Origin: Solobacterium sp.
Lineage (GTDB): Bacteria > Bacillota_I > Bacilli_A > Erysipelotrichales > Erysipelotrichaceae
Reading direction: 5' to 3'
Assembly: GCA_017512725.1 (NCBI GenBank)
Contig: JAFWEW010000022.1
Coordinates: forward strand, 1 to 64,000
DNA: 64,000 nt
The position numbers and the translations under genes were made by a program. Positions within the stretch are counted from its first letter, which is position 1. Each line of letters begins with the position of its first letter. Below, in pieces: positions 1 to 8,717 of this stretch. The notes under the pieces are model-generated. The model ran no database searches and was not told the origin of the DNA. It worked only from the letters and a program-made list of their open reading frames with translations.

Positions 1-92
1 ATACTACATTATTACCTATATATTCGCTTTTTGAAGCCGTATATCATCAAATTCCTATACTACGCTCTTCTGGATTGGATGGGATTTCAAAT

Positions 93-130
93 AAAAAAAG
101 GCGTATTCCCATTCTATTTGGGTTTACGCC
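93..130 (-). terminator. Rho-independent terminator of feoAB
   Basis: GGCGTA at 100-105 pairs with TACGCC at 125-130, and CCCA at 108-111 pairs with TGGG at 119-122. On the minus strand the stem is followed by seven T (bases 99-93). It lies about 100 bases after the feoAB stop codon. Confidence 0.7.
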
Positions 131-135
131 ATTGA

Positions 136-157
136 CCGCAGACAATGCGGTTTTTTT
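136..157 (+). terminator. Rho-independent terminator of a transcript entering from the left
   Basis: CCGCA at 136-140 pairs with TGCGG at 146-150, followed by seven T. It would end a plus-strand transcript coming from outside the window. Confidence 0.65.
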
Positions 158-228
158 CGTTATATAAAAATCCGGCATTCAAACCGGATCTCATATGATT
201 TCGAACTGCAGTCTGCTTTCGGATCCGG

Positions 229-2625
229 CTAGATTCCAATCATGGTCAGGATCCCGCGCATCAGCAGAGCCGCGATCCACGCAACTGCACACTGGAAGAA
301 CACGACAGATACTGCCCACCTGGGTCCCATCTCCCTGCGGATCGAGGAGATTGCGGCAACGCACGGTGTGTAAAGGAGGCTGAATACGAGAAGACAGGAA
401 GCCTGAAGCGTAGTCAGCGCGGCACATACACCTTTTTCACCGCCAAATAAAACCTGCATCACGGAAACCATGCTTTCTTTTGCCATGAACCCCGATATCA
501 GAGAGGTGACAATTCTCCAGTCCCCAAGACCGATCGGACGAAACAGCGGAACCAGAAAGCTCGAGATCACCGCAAGAATACTGTTTTTTGAATCCTGAAC
601 CAGATGCAGTCCCGGATCAAAGCTCTTCAGGAACCAGACAACGATCGTAGCGATCAGGATCACAGAGAATGCACGCTGCAGGAAATCCTTTGCCTTTTCC
701 CATAACAGCTGAAGTACGTTATGAGGGCTTGGAAGACGATAATTGGGGAGTTCCATGACAAATGGAACTGCTTCTCCCTTGAAAAGCGTATTCCGGAACA
801 CGAACGCAGTCAGGATCCCAAACAGGATGCCGAGCAGGTACAGACCCGTCATAATGAATCCGCCTTTTTTCGGAAAGAATGCGTTCACAAAGAAAGCATA
901 GACCGGCAGTTTTGCGGTACAGCTCATAAACGGCGTCAGAAGGATCGTCATTTTCCGGTCCCGGTCACTGGGAAGCGTCCTGGTGGACATGACTGCCGGA
1001 ACCGTACATCCAAACCCGATCAGCATCGGAACGATACTGCGGCCGGACAGTCCGATCTTTCGCAGAATCTTATCCATAAAGAATGCGACTCTTGCGATAT
1101 ACCCGCTGTCTTCCAGCAGTGACAGGAAGAAGAACATGACAACAATGATCGGAAGGAAGCTGAGCACGCTGCCGACGCCTTCAAAGATTCCGTCAATGAC
1201 AAGACTGCGCAGAATGTCACTGACCCGATAGCTGATCATCAAAGCCTCTGCTGCGGCAGCCAGTGATCCGATCAGCTTATCAAGGATTTCCTGAAGAAAT
1301 GCGCCTATCACATTAAATGTCAGGAAGAACACACAGCCCATGATCAGAATGAATACCGGGATTGCGGTATACTTTCCGGTCAGGATCTCATCAACTTTCT
1401 GAGAACGGATGTGCTCCGCACTCTCCTTCGGCTTGATTACACATGCATCACATACTTTATGAATAAAGGAGAAGCGCATATCCGCAATCGCAGCACTGCG
1501 GTCAAGACCGCGCTCTTTTTCCATCTGCAGAACTATGTGTTCCAGTGTTTCGATTTCGTTCTGATCCAGCCGCAGCTGATCAAGGATCTGAATATCCCCT
1601 TCGATTACCTTATCTGCCGCAAACCGCGCCGGAATATCTGCCCGCTGCGCATGATCCTCAATCAGATGAATCACCGCATGAAGGCAGCGGTGAACCGCTC
1701 CGTTATGATCATTCTTGTCACAGAAATCCTGACGCATCGGTTTTTCCTGGTACCATGCGACATGGACCGCATGCCGGACCAGTTCGTCGATACCCTGATT
1801 CTTTGCGGCAGAAATCGGAACGACCGGAATCCCGAGCATCGCTTCCATGGCATTGATGTCGACCGAACCGCCATTGGCGTTGATCTCATCCATCATGTTG
1901 AGTGCCACAACCATCGGTACATCCATCTCCAGTAACTGCATCGTCAGATACAGGTTGCGTTCAATATTGGTAGTATCAATGATATTGATGATTCCGTTTG
2001 GTTTGTTCTTAAGTACAAAATCCCGGGATACCAGTTCTTCACTGGAGTACGGAGACATCGAATAAATACCCGGAAGGTCTGTGATCAGCGTATTTTCATG
2101 ACCGCGGATCACACCGTCCTTTCGGTCCACCGTAACTCCCGGAAAGTTTCCGACATGCTGGTTGGATCCGGTCAGCTGGTTAAACAGCGTCGTTTTGCCG
2201 CTGTTCTGATTTCCGACAAGCGCAAATGTGATCGTACTTCCTTCCGGAAGCGGATGTTCGCTTTTCCGCTCGTGATACTTTCCTTCTTCTCCAAGACCCG
2301 GATGTTCCACCGGTCTGCGCTTTTGGGGGGCAGCTGAGACTTCTTCATCCCCTTCTGCAGGTTCAATCATGATCTGTTCCGCATCCGCAAGCCGCAGTGT
2401 CAGCTCATACCCGTGCAGGCGCAGTTCCATCGGATCACCCAGCGGAGCATACTTTATCACCGTCACCCTGACGCCGGGAATCATTCCCATATCAAGAAAA
2501 TGCTGGCGAAGCGCCCCTTCGCCGCCGACTGTCGTTATTACACCGCTGTTTCCAGGTTTCAATTGTTTCAGGTTCACGATATCTACACTTTCCATATACC
2601 GCATTCTGTTGGCGGTATGTTCCAT
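229..2625 (-). CDS. feoB: FeoA-FeoB fusion, ferrous iron transporter
   Basis: GTP-driven Fe(II) uptake protein of the cytoplasmic membrane, about 798 residues. Residues about 12-89 form an SH3-like FeoA domain. After a charged linker comes the FeoB G domain with G1 GNQNSGKTT (about 138-146), DLPG (183-186) and NMMD. The C-terminal half is the polytopic permease with the Gate repeats. The open frame runs further upstream, but those codons are antisense to rarA. I chose the ATG at 2625 because a TATAAA box ends 7 bases upstream, which would make the mRNA leaderless. The ATG at 2595 is the alternative. Neither has a Shine-Dalgarno sequence. Fused FeoA-FeoB proteins occur in other Bacillota; the fusion is seen directly here. 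Confidence 0.93.
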   Translation of the reverse strand: MEHTANRMRYMESVDIVNLKQLKPGNSGVITTVGGEGALRQHFLDMGMIPGVRVTVIKYAPLGDPMELRLHGYELTLRLADAEQIMIEPAEGDEEVSAAPQKRRPVEHPGLGEEGKYHERKSEHPLPEGSTITFALVGNQNSGKTTLFNQLTGSNQHVGNFPGVTVDRKDGVIRGHENTLITDLPGIYSMSPYSSEELVSRDFVLKNKPNGIINIIDTTNIERNLYLTMQLLEMDVPMVVALNMMDEINANGGSVDINAMEAMLGIPVVPISAAKNQGIDELVRHAVHVAWYQEKPMRQDFCDKNDHNGAVHRCLHAVIHLIEDHAQRADIPARFAADKVIEGDIQILDQLRLDQNEIETLEHIVLQMEKERGLDRSAAIADMRFSFIHKVCDACVIKPKESAEHIRSQKVDEILTGKYTAIPVFILIMGCVFFLTFNVIGAFLQEILDKLIGSLAAAAEALMISYRVSDILRSLVIDGIFEGVGSVLSFLPIIVVMFFFLSLLEDSGYIARVAFFMDKILRKIGLSGRSIVPMLIGFGCTVPAVMSTRTLPSDRDRKMTILLTPFMSCTAKLPVYAFFVNAFFPKKGGFIMTGLYLLGILFGILTAFVFRNTLFKGEAVPFVMELPNYRLPSPHNVLQLLWEKAKDFLQRAFSVILIATIVVWFLKSFDPGLHLVQDSKNSILAVISSFLVPLFRPIGLGDWRIVTSLISGFMAKESMVSVMQVLFGGEKGVCAALTTLQASCLLVFSLLYTPCVAAISSIRREMGPRWAVSVVFFQCAVAWIAALLMRGILTMIGI

Positions 2626-2632
2626 TGAGTAT

Positions 2633-2640
2633 TTTATAAT
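2633..2640. promoter_or_regulatory. Overlapping divergent -10 boxes of feoAB and rarA
   Basis: TATAAT at 2635-2640 points to rarA, whose ATG begins 7 bases later at 2648. On the other strand TATAAA (2638-2633) ends 7 bases before the feoAB ATG at 2625. The two start codons are only 22 bases apart, so the promoters must overlap and polymerases would compete. No good -35 box is visible for either. Confidence 0.55.
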
Positions 2641-2647
2641 ATTAGAT

Positions 2648-3976
2648 ATGATGCAGGAATCCTTATTTGACAATCGAAGTGAAACGACACCGCTGGCGGA
2701 CCGCATGCGGCCGCAGACGCTGGATGAATACTGTGGGCAGAGCCACCTCATCGGAGAAGGAAAAGTACTCCGAAGAATGATTGAAAGTGATGAAGTGCAG
2801 TCAATGATCTTCTGGGGGCCTCCCGGAGTCGGCAAGACCACGCTTGCGCATATCATCGCAAATGCAACAGAAGCCCGTTTCATCAACTTTTCTGCTGTTA
2901 CTTCCGGAATCAAGGAGATCCGGGAAGTGATGAGCAAGGCGGAACAGAACCGTTCGATGGGAACCAAGACGATCCTGTTTGTGGATGAGATCCACCGGTT
3001 CAACAAAGCGCAGCAGGATGCGTTTCTCCCCTATGTGGAACGCGGTTCCATTATCCTGATCGGAGCGACAACCGAGAATCCCTCCTTTGAGATCAACTCC
3101 GCTCTGCTCTCCCGCTGCAAGGTCTTTGTGCTGAATGCCCTGAGTGCAGAAGACATTATTAATCTTCTGAAGCGTGCCGTCAGCAGCCCCTATGGATTTG
3201 GGGACTGGGAGGTTGAAATGGATGACTCCATGTACGGGATGATCGCCGCCTATTCCAACGGCGATGCCCGTACCGCACTCAATACGCTTGAAATGGTCAT
3301 CGTCAACAGTGAACGTGAAATCCGCAAAGCGGTCGTAACAAAAGAGATCCTGGAACAGTGCATCTCCCGCAAATCACTGCTCTATGACAAAAACGGGGAA
3401 GAACACTATAACCTGATCAGTGCCCTGCACAAATCAATGCGCAACAGTGATGCGGACGCAGCCGTCTACTGGCTGGCAAGAATGCTGGAAGCCGGAGAAG
3501 ACCCGCTGTATGTCGCGCGGAGAGTCGTACGGTTCGCCTCGGAAGATGTCGGCATGGCAGATTCAAGAGCACTTCAGATTGCCGTGGCCGCTTATCAGGC
3601 ATGTCAGTTTCTCGGGATGCCGGAATGCAATGTGCACCTGACGCACGCTGTTGTCTTCTGTTCCCTGGCTCCGAAGTCCAACTCCCTGGAAGTTGCCTAC
3701 CTGTCTGCCGCAGAGGATGCAAGAACCATGCTGGATGAGCCGGTCCCGCTGCAGATCCGGAACGCACCCACCAAACTGATGAGTGAACTCGGCTATGGAA
3801 AAGACTATATGTATGCACATGACTATGAAGGCCATATCACTGCCATGCAGTGTCTGCCGGAATCTCTGAAAGACCGGCATTACTACAACCCAAGTGATCA
3901 GGGCGTGGAAAAACGCGTAAAAGAACATAAAGATGCGATCGAGGCCTGGAAAAAACAGCATCGGAATAATCAGTAA
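2648..3976 (+). CDS. rarA: Replication-associated recombination protein A (RarA/MgsA) AAA+ ATPase
   Basis: DNA-dependent AAA+ ATPase related to clamp loaders and RuvB that acts at stalled replication forks; 442 residues, the usual length. Visible motifs are Walker A GPPGVGKTT near the N-terminus, Walker B LFVDEIHR, and sensor 1 GATTENPSFE. The C-terminal lid and tetramerisation region is typical (DPLYVARR, HAYDYEGH-like tail). The start is ATG 2648 (the next ATG, 2651, is equally possible). There is no Shine-Dalgarno sequence, and a TATAAT box ends at 2640, implying a leaderless message. The gene is monocistronic and ends at a bidirectional terminator. Confidence 0.93.
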   Translation: MMQESLFDNRSETTPLADRMRPQTLDEYCGQSHLIGEGKVLRRMIESDEVQSMIFWGPPGVGKTTLAHIIANATEARFINFSAVTSGIKEIREVMSKAEQNRSMGTKTILFVDEIHRFNKAQQDAFLPYVERGSIILIGATTENPSFEINSALLSRCKVFVLNALSAEDIINLLKRAVSSPYGFGDWEVEMDDSMYGMIAAYSNGDARTALNTLEMVIVNSEREIRKAVVTKEILEQCISRKSLLYDKNGEEHYNLISALHKSMRNSDADAAVYWLARMLEAGEDPLYVARRVVRFASEDVGMADSRALQIAVAAYQACQFLGMPECNVHLTHAVVFCSLAPKSNSLEVAYLSAAEDARTMLDEPVPLQIRNAPTKLMSELGYGKDYMYAHDYEGHITAMQCLPESLKDRHYYNPSDQGVEKRVKEHKDAIEAWKKQHRNNQ

Positions 3977-4030
3977 AAACCATTCACGCAGGTAAGCACG
4001 CATAGAAACACCTGTTATAAGAACATGTAA

Positions 4031-4072
4031 AAAAGACCCTCCTGACTGAAGGTATCAGCGGAAGGGTCTTTT
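4031..4072. terminator. Bidirectional terminator between rarA and scrA
   Basis: AAAAGACCCT at 4031-4040 pairs with AGGGTCTTTT at 4063-4072. The A and T runs allow it to end both the rarA transcript and the convergent sucrose operon. Confidence 0.8.
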
Positions 4073-4090
4073 GTTGAATCACTGTGCTGC

Positions 4091-5935
4091 TTATGCGGCG
4101 CGCTTTACATCCTTGAATTCAGCACCGTTCGTCAGTGCGACGATAACCGTATCCGGATGATTCGCTGCGGCGATCTTGGCACGGTCGAAGGACAGCAGTT
4201 TGTCGCCTGCCTTGACTTTGTCATCCTGCTTGACGAAGGATGCAAATCCGTCACCATCCATAGCAACGGTATCCACACCGACATGGATCAGAACTTCCAT
4301 ACCGCTGTCTGATTTCAGTCCGATTGCATGGTTGGTCGGGAAGATCATCATGACCTGACCGTCAAACGGTGCATAGACAATTCCTTCACTCGGCTGAATT
4401 CCTACGGAAGGACCCATGGTCTCTTCTGCGAATACCGGATCCGGAATCTCTTTTGCCGGAATGATGGTTCCGTTGACCGGAGACTTTACAACACCGGCTT
4501 CGGTTGTAAGAGCATCAGCAGTCGGAGCACCCAGCGCATGTTCTTCCTTCTTTGCCGGAGCAGCCTTGGCGCCTGCATCTTCTTCTTTCCAGATCATGTA
4601 GGTAACGACAAATGCGATGCCGCCGGAGATTGCGAGGAGGATCGTGTAAAGCAGAGGGTTATTGATGGTGAGGTAGCCCGGAATACCGGTAACACCGTAA
4701 GCGGATGCACCGATGCCTGTGAGCGCACCGAAGATCGAACCGACTGCACCGCCGATCATACCAGCGATAAACGGCTTGAAGTAACGCATGTTGACACCGA
4801 AGATTGCCGGTTCGGTAATACCGAGAGCTGCAGACATGGAAGACGGAATCGCAATCGATTTGGTCTTCATGTTCTTAGCTTTGATACCTACCGCAAGGCA
4901 GGCACCGAACTGTGCAAAGTTTGCGGCAGAAGCGATCGGCATCCAGGTATTGAGTCCGGATTCCGCCAGCATGCCGGCTTCGATGACGTTGTACATGTGA
5001 TGAAGACCCATGACGACTGTCCATGGATAAATCGCACCCATTGCGCATGCGCCGATCGGATTGCGTACGAGGATTTTCGCACCTGCAAGAACCATTGTTT
5101 CAAGATTTGCGAAGATCGGGCCAATGATTGTGAATGTAATGTAGGAAGTCAGAAGAACTGTGGTGAGCGGTGTGATGAACAGATCGAGCATTTCCGGCAC
5201 ATGCTTGTGCAGCCATTTCTCGATCTGACACATCAGGAACACCGCCAGCATTACTGGGATAACATGTCCCTGATAACCTACCTGTTCTACCGGGAATACA
5301 AAGATGTTCCAGGTCGGAATCGCGCCTTCATAGGAAGCGACAGACCATGCATTGACAAGGCTCGGATGAATCATCAGAAGACCGATGACTGCGCCGAGGA
5401 AGATGTTTCCGCCGAATACACGTGCTGCAGAGATTGCAACAATACCAGGCAGGAATACGAATGCTGCGTTGGCAACCATGTCAAGGAAGCTGTACCAGTC
5501 GGTACCGGCAAAGCCAGGAATTGCCTTACCAAGCGCCTCGACAAGACCCATCATGAGACCGGAAGCGACGATTGCCGGCAGGATCGGTACGAAGACATCA
5601 CCAATCGGCTTCAGAAGCTTTTTCCAGAGCGGCTGTTTTTCCGCCGCAGCAGCTTTGACATCATCCTTTGTCGCAGCTGTCATGCCGGTAATATCAAGGA
5701 ATTCGTCATAAACCTTATTGACAGTACCGGTGCCGATGATGAGCTGAAGCTGTCCGTTGGATTCGAACATTCCCTTAACACCTTCGACATTGTCCAGATA
5801 GTCTTTATCAACTTTTGAATTATCCTTGATGACAAGACGCAGACGTGTTGCGCAGTGCGCAGCTTGTGCAACATTATCGCGGCCGCCGATATGGTCAACG
5901 ATTTCCTGTGCACACTTACGATAATCAAGTGCCAT
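4091..5935 (-). CDS. scrA: Sucrose-type PTS permease, EIIBCA
   Basis: Phosphotransferase permease that imports and phosphorylates a disaccharide, 614 residues. The EIIB domain has the phosphocysteine in HCATRLR (Cys28). The EIIC domain spans roughly residues 100-460 and has the GITEPAIFG loop. A C-terminal EIIA(Glc)-type domain carries the phosphohistidine motif LIHVGVDTV, so no separate EIIA is needed. The domain order and EIIB sequence are typical of the sucrose/trehalose group; sucrose is inferred from the neighbouring fructokinase and amylosucrase. It is the last gene of the operon, 35 bases after the HAD gene, with an AGGAGGG ribosome binding site 12 bases before the ATG. Trehalose or another glucoside cannot be excluded. 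Confidence 0.88.
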   Translation of the reverse strand: MALDYRKCAQEIVDHIGGRDNVAQAAHCATRLRLVIKDNSKVDKDYLDNVEGVKGMFESNGQLQLIIGTGTVNKVYDEFLDITGMTAATKDDVKAAAAEKQPLWKKLLKPIGDVFVPILPAIVASGLMMGLVEALGKAIPGFAGTDWYSFLDMVANAAFVFLPGIVAISAARVFGGNIFLGAVIGLLMIHPSLVNAWSVASYEGAIPTWNIFVFPVEQVGYQGHVIPVMLAVFLMCQIEKWLHKHVPEMLDLFITPLTTVLLTSYITFTIIGPIFANLETMVLAGAKILVRNPIGACAMGAIYPWTVVMGLHHMYNVIEAGMLAESGLNTWMPIASAANFAQFGACLAVGIKAKNMKTKSIAIPSSMSAALGITEPAIFGVNMRYFKPFIAGMIGGAVGSIFGALTGIGASAYGVTGIPGYLTINNPLLYTILLAISGGIAFVVTYMIWKEEDAGAKAAPAKKEEHALGAPTADALTTEAGVVKSPVNGTIIPAKEIPDPVFAEETMGPSVGIQPSEGIVYAPFDGQVMMIFPTNHAIGLKSDSGMEVLIHVGVDTVAMDGDGFASFVKQDDKVKAGDKLLSFDRAKIAAANHPDTVIVALTNGAEFKDVKRAA

Positions 5936-5970
5936 GTGTAGTTATTTCCCTCCTTTTCACATGTAAATGA

Positions 5971-6792
5971 TCATATGAGTCCAAGCTGTTCAAACCCCTT
6001 AAACAGCCCTTCTTCCGTTACTGATGGTACGACGAGGTCGCTGATGGCCTTCAGTGCTTCCGCACCGTTCGCCATACAGACACTTACGCCTACCGTTTCG
6101 ATCATGGTCAGATCGTTCATCGAGTCTCCAAATCCATAGACATCCTCGATCGGAACATTCAGGGTTTCCGCGATCATGCGGATGCCTTTTCCCTTATTGA
6201 ATGCCCGGTTGATCAGCTCACCGTTCTGACAGTTCCCATGAGCGCTAACTTCCTGTATGCAGAAGTCATAATCCGTTTCAAACAGTTCTCTGGCCTCCGC
6301 AAGCTGTCCCGCCTCCTGGCACATAATAACGATTTTATATGCCGGGCGTCCGTCATAGTCTTTCATCGGAAGGATATGCAGGGTTTCAGACAGTGCTTTC
6401 CGCCACCGTTCAATCTCCGAGTTGTTTCCGGATGCCTGGGAAAGGAAATCGCCGAGGTTCTCATCCCCGTAGGTTGCGTCTTTGGTTTCAACCGTACAGA
6501 AGACTCCGTTTCGGTGCAGCACCTCCAGCGCCTTCTCAAGATCTTCCTGCGGCATCGGATGATCATAGATTACCTGATCCCGGATCGTTACATATCCTCC
6601 GGCAGATGCCACCATGCCGTCAAACCCATATTCCAGCAGCGGTTTCAGCATCGCATAATTCCGGCCGGTACACAGAAATACCAGATTTCCGTTTTCCTGT
6701 GTCTTCCGGATCGCCTTCAGCGCGCTTTCCGGCGGGACATTCGATCCCGGTTCGGTCAGCGTGCCGTCGATATCAAGAAAGATGAGTTTCAT
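5971..6792 (-). CDS. HAD-superfamily (Cof-type) sugar phosphatase
   Basis: Cytoplasmic phosphatase of the HAD IIB (Cof/YbiV-like) group, 273 residues. Motif I is DIDGT near the N-terminus with the nucleophile Asp. Motif II is FLCTGRN, a C2 cap occupies the middle, and the metal-binding motif is GFGDSMNDLTM near residue 220. The start codon overlaps the stop of the amylosucrase gene (ATGA), so the two are translationally coupled. In this operon it may remove phosphate from sucrose-6-phosphate delivered by the PTS, giving free sucrose for the amylosucrase. That substrate is inference; Cof phosphatases are often promiscuous. Confidence 0.85.
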   Translation of the reverse strand: MKLIFLDIDGTLTEPGSNVPPESALKAIRKTQENGNLVFLCTGRNYAMLKPLLEYGFDGMVASAGGYVTIRDQVIYDHPMPQEDLEKALEVLHRNGVFCTVETKDATYGDENLGDFLSQASGNNSEIERWRKALSETLHILPMKDYDGRPAYKIVIMCQEAGQLAEARELFETDYDFCIQEVSAHGNCQNGELINRAFNKGKGIRMIAETLNVPIEDVYGFGDSMNDLTMIETVGVSVCMANGAEALKAISDLVVPSVTEEGLFKGFEQLGLI

Positions 6793-8705
6793 TCCTTTTT
6801 CCTCTTCTTTCCAGAGGACTTCTTTTTCTGAGGGGCAGGTTTTTCCGGTTCCCCGTCACCATAGTCGAGAAACAGCCATCGGAAATCCCAGGAATCGATC
6901 TCCACCGTTTCGGCAGAAACAGTCTTTCCGCTCATGAGATCCATGTATGTTTCTGTTTCCTTCAGTGTTACCTGCTCTTTATGTTCCGAGAAATTGAACA
7001 GCGCGAGCAGTTTCTGACCGTTGTAGTAGCGTCCGATTCCAAGCACATGATCGCTGCCGGTTTCAATCAGCCATGTATCCGCCATACCGTTGAATACATC
7101 GTACTGTTTCCGGATCTCCGTCATCTTTTTGATTGCGAGGAACAGTTTCCCCTGCGGAGAAGACGGATCGTTGCGCTTTTCCGCAAGCTTCCAGTCAAAG
7201 TCTCCGCGGTGGAGATACCGGGAATCCTCTTTCTTGAACGGATCATCATGATAGGAATAATCGTTCAGCTGGCCGATCTCATCTCCGGAATACAGCACCG
7301 GAACACCGCTTTGCGTAAACAGGAACGCATGCAGCATGATATCCAGACGGAGCGACCACTCCAGCTTGGTACTGTCCTTTTCATAAAGTGCAGCCTCAAT
7401 GCCGCAGAGGGATGCGGTCGTCCCGCACAGTCTTGCGTCACCGAGTTTTGGATCATCGTTGTAGAGTTCTCCGCGGGAATCGCTTCCAGGCCATTTGCCG
7501 GTCAGATAATCATTCAGATATTTCTTATGCGGGATCTGTTTGAGACCGTCTGACTCCAGATAGTCGTAATCAAGACCCCATCCGATATCATCATGACAGC
7601 GGAGATAATTCAGGAATGTATAATCCTTCGGCAGTGCGAACACCGTCTCAAGCTGATGGGAAAGCAGCTTGACGCTGCGGCTGGCAAGCGTATGCCAGGT
7701 ACTGGCCATCGTTGTGACATTATAGAGCATCTGGCACTCGGGCTTCTCAACAGTTCCGAAGTACGGGACGACTTTGCTTGGTTCCATAACCACTTCCCCA
7801 AGCAGGAGTGTTCCCGGGCAGACAACATCTGCCGCCATATGCATCATCCGTACAAGGTTATGAACCTGCGGCAGATTGCGGCAGGTGGTTCCAAGTTCTT
7901 TCCAGATATACGGGACTGCATCCAGCCGTATGATATCCACGCCGTTATTGCACAGAAACAGCATGTTCGCCGTCATATCATTGAAGACGGTCGGATTGGC
8001 ATAGTTCAGGTCCCACTGGTACGGATAGAAGGTGGTCATCACGATCTTTCCGGTCTCTTCATTCCAGGAGAAGTTGCCCGGAGCCGTTGTCGGGAATACC
8101 TGCGGCACCGTTTTTTCAAATTCATTCGGAATGGTCCAGTCATCGTAGAAGAAATACCGGTTCTGACATTCGATATCTCCCTGCTTTGCCTTTACCGCCC
8201 ATTCATGGTCTTCACTGGTGTGGTTCATGACAAAGTCCAGGCAGACCGAAATACCGCGTTTATGACAATCGGCTGACAGTGCCGCCAGATCTTCAATCGT
8301 ACCGAGCGAAGGCTCCACTTTGCGGAAGTCGCTGACCGCATAACCGCCGTCACTTCTTCCTTCCGGAGATTCCAGCAGCGGCATGAGATGGAGATAATTG
8401 ATGCCGCATTCCTCGATATAATCCAGATGCCTGTGCACGCCGCTGATGTTTTTCGCAAACGCATTGGCATACATTACCATGCCAAGCATCTGATTGCCTT
8501 TATACCAGTCCTTTGCAGCGATGCGCTTCTCATCCCACTTTTTCAGTGGCTTTGAACGATCCGTATAGAACTGATACAGCATGTCTGTGAAATACTCAAA
8601 CGCATGTTCGTCCTGATACAGCTCCATATAGAGCCATTTCAGTTCATCAATACATTCGTCCAGACGTTTCACAAACACCGGATCACGTTTCTTTTCTGAT
8701 CTCAT
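6789..8705 (-). CDS. Amylosucrase-like glucosyltransferase, GH13 subfamily 4
   Basis: Transfers the glucosyl unit of sucrose onto an alpha-1,4-glucan and releases fructose. The protein has 638 residues, as usual for amylosucrases and longer than sucrose phosphorylases. Family-specific stretches include WYKGNQMLGMV (about 67-77), the nucleophile in RLDAVPYIWK (Asp262), the acid/base in LLGEVVMEP (Glu304) and CHDDIGWGL (Asp372). A helical N-terminal domain precedes the barrel, and the C-terminus ends in a Lys-rich tail. It sits between fructokinase and a HAD phosphatase in a PTS operon. No GH32 sucrose-6-phosphate hydrolase is present. Whether it accepts phosphorylated sucrose or only free sucrose cannot be read from the sequence. 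Confidence 0.87.
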   Translation of the reverse strand: MRSEKKRDPVFVKRLDECIDELKWLYMELYQDEHAFEYFTDMLYQFYTDRSKPLKKWDEKRIAAKDWYKGNQMLGMVMYANAFAKNISGVHRHLDYIEECGINYLHLMPLLESPEGRSDGGYAVSDFRKVEPSLGTIEDLAALSADCHKRGISVCLDFVMNHTSEDHEWAVKAKQGDIECQNRYFFYDDWTIPNEFEKTVPQVFPTTAPGNFSWNEETGKIVMTTFYPYQWDLNYANPTVFNDMTANMLFLCNNGVDIIRLDAVPYIWKELGTTCRNLPQVHNLVRMMHMAADVVCPGTLLLGEVVMEPSKVVPYFGTVEKPECQMLYNVTTMASTWHTLASRSVKLLSHQLETVFALPKDYTFLNYLRCHDDIGWGLDYDYLESDGLKQIPHKKYLNDYLTGKWPGSDSRGELYNDDPKLGDARLCGTTASLCGIEAALYEKDSTKLEWSLRLDIMLHAFLFTQSGVPVLYSGDEIGQLNDYSYHDDPFKKEDSRYLHRGDFDWKLAEKRNDPSSPQGKLFLAIKKMTEIRKQYDVFNGMADTWLIETGSDHVLGIGRYYNGQKLLALFNFSEHKEQVTLKETETYMDLMSGKTVSAETVEIDSWDFRWLFLDYGDGEPEKPAPQKKKSSGKKRKKE

Positions 8706-8717
8706 AAGAATTGCCGG

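Larger units (their letters stand above)
1..228. other. Left edge, no complete gene
   Basis: A plus-strand frame is open from base 1 to a TGA at 133-135 and could be the last 44 codons of a gene starting outside the window. The translation is rich in aromatic and hydrophobic residues but matches no family I recognise, and its end overlaps a terminator hairpin, so it may be non-coding. The rest is two back-to-back terminators and a short spacer before the feoAB stop codon. Confidence 0.4.

Noticed and set aside
4328-5818. Open frame of about 490 codons opposite scrA
   Set aside because: Cys/Arg/His-rich translation without domains, antisense to a clear PTS gene.
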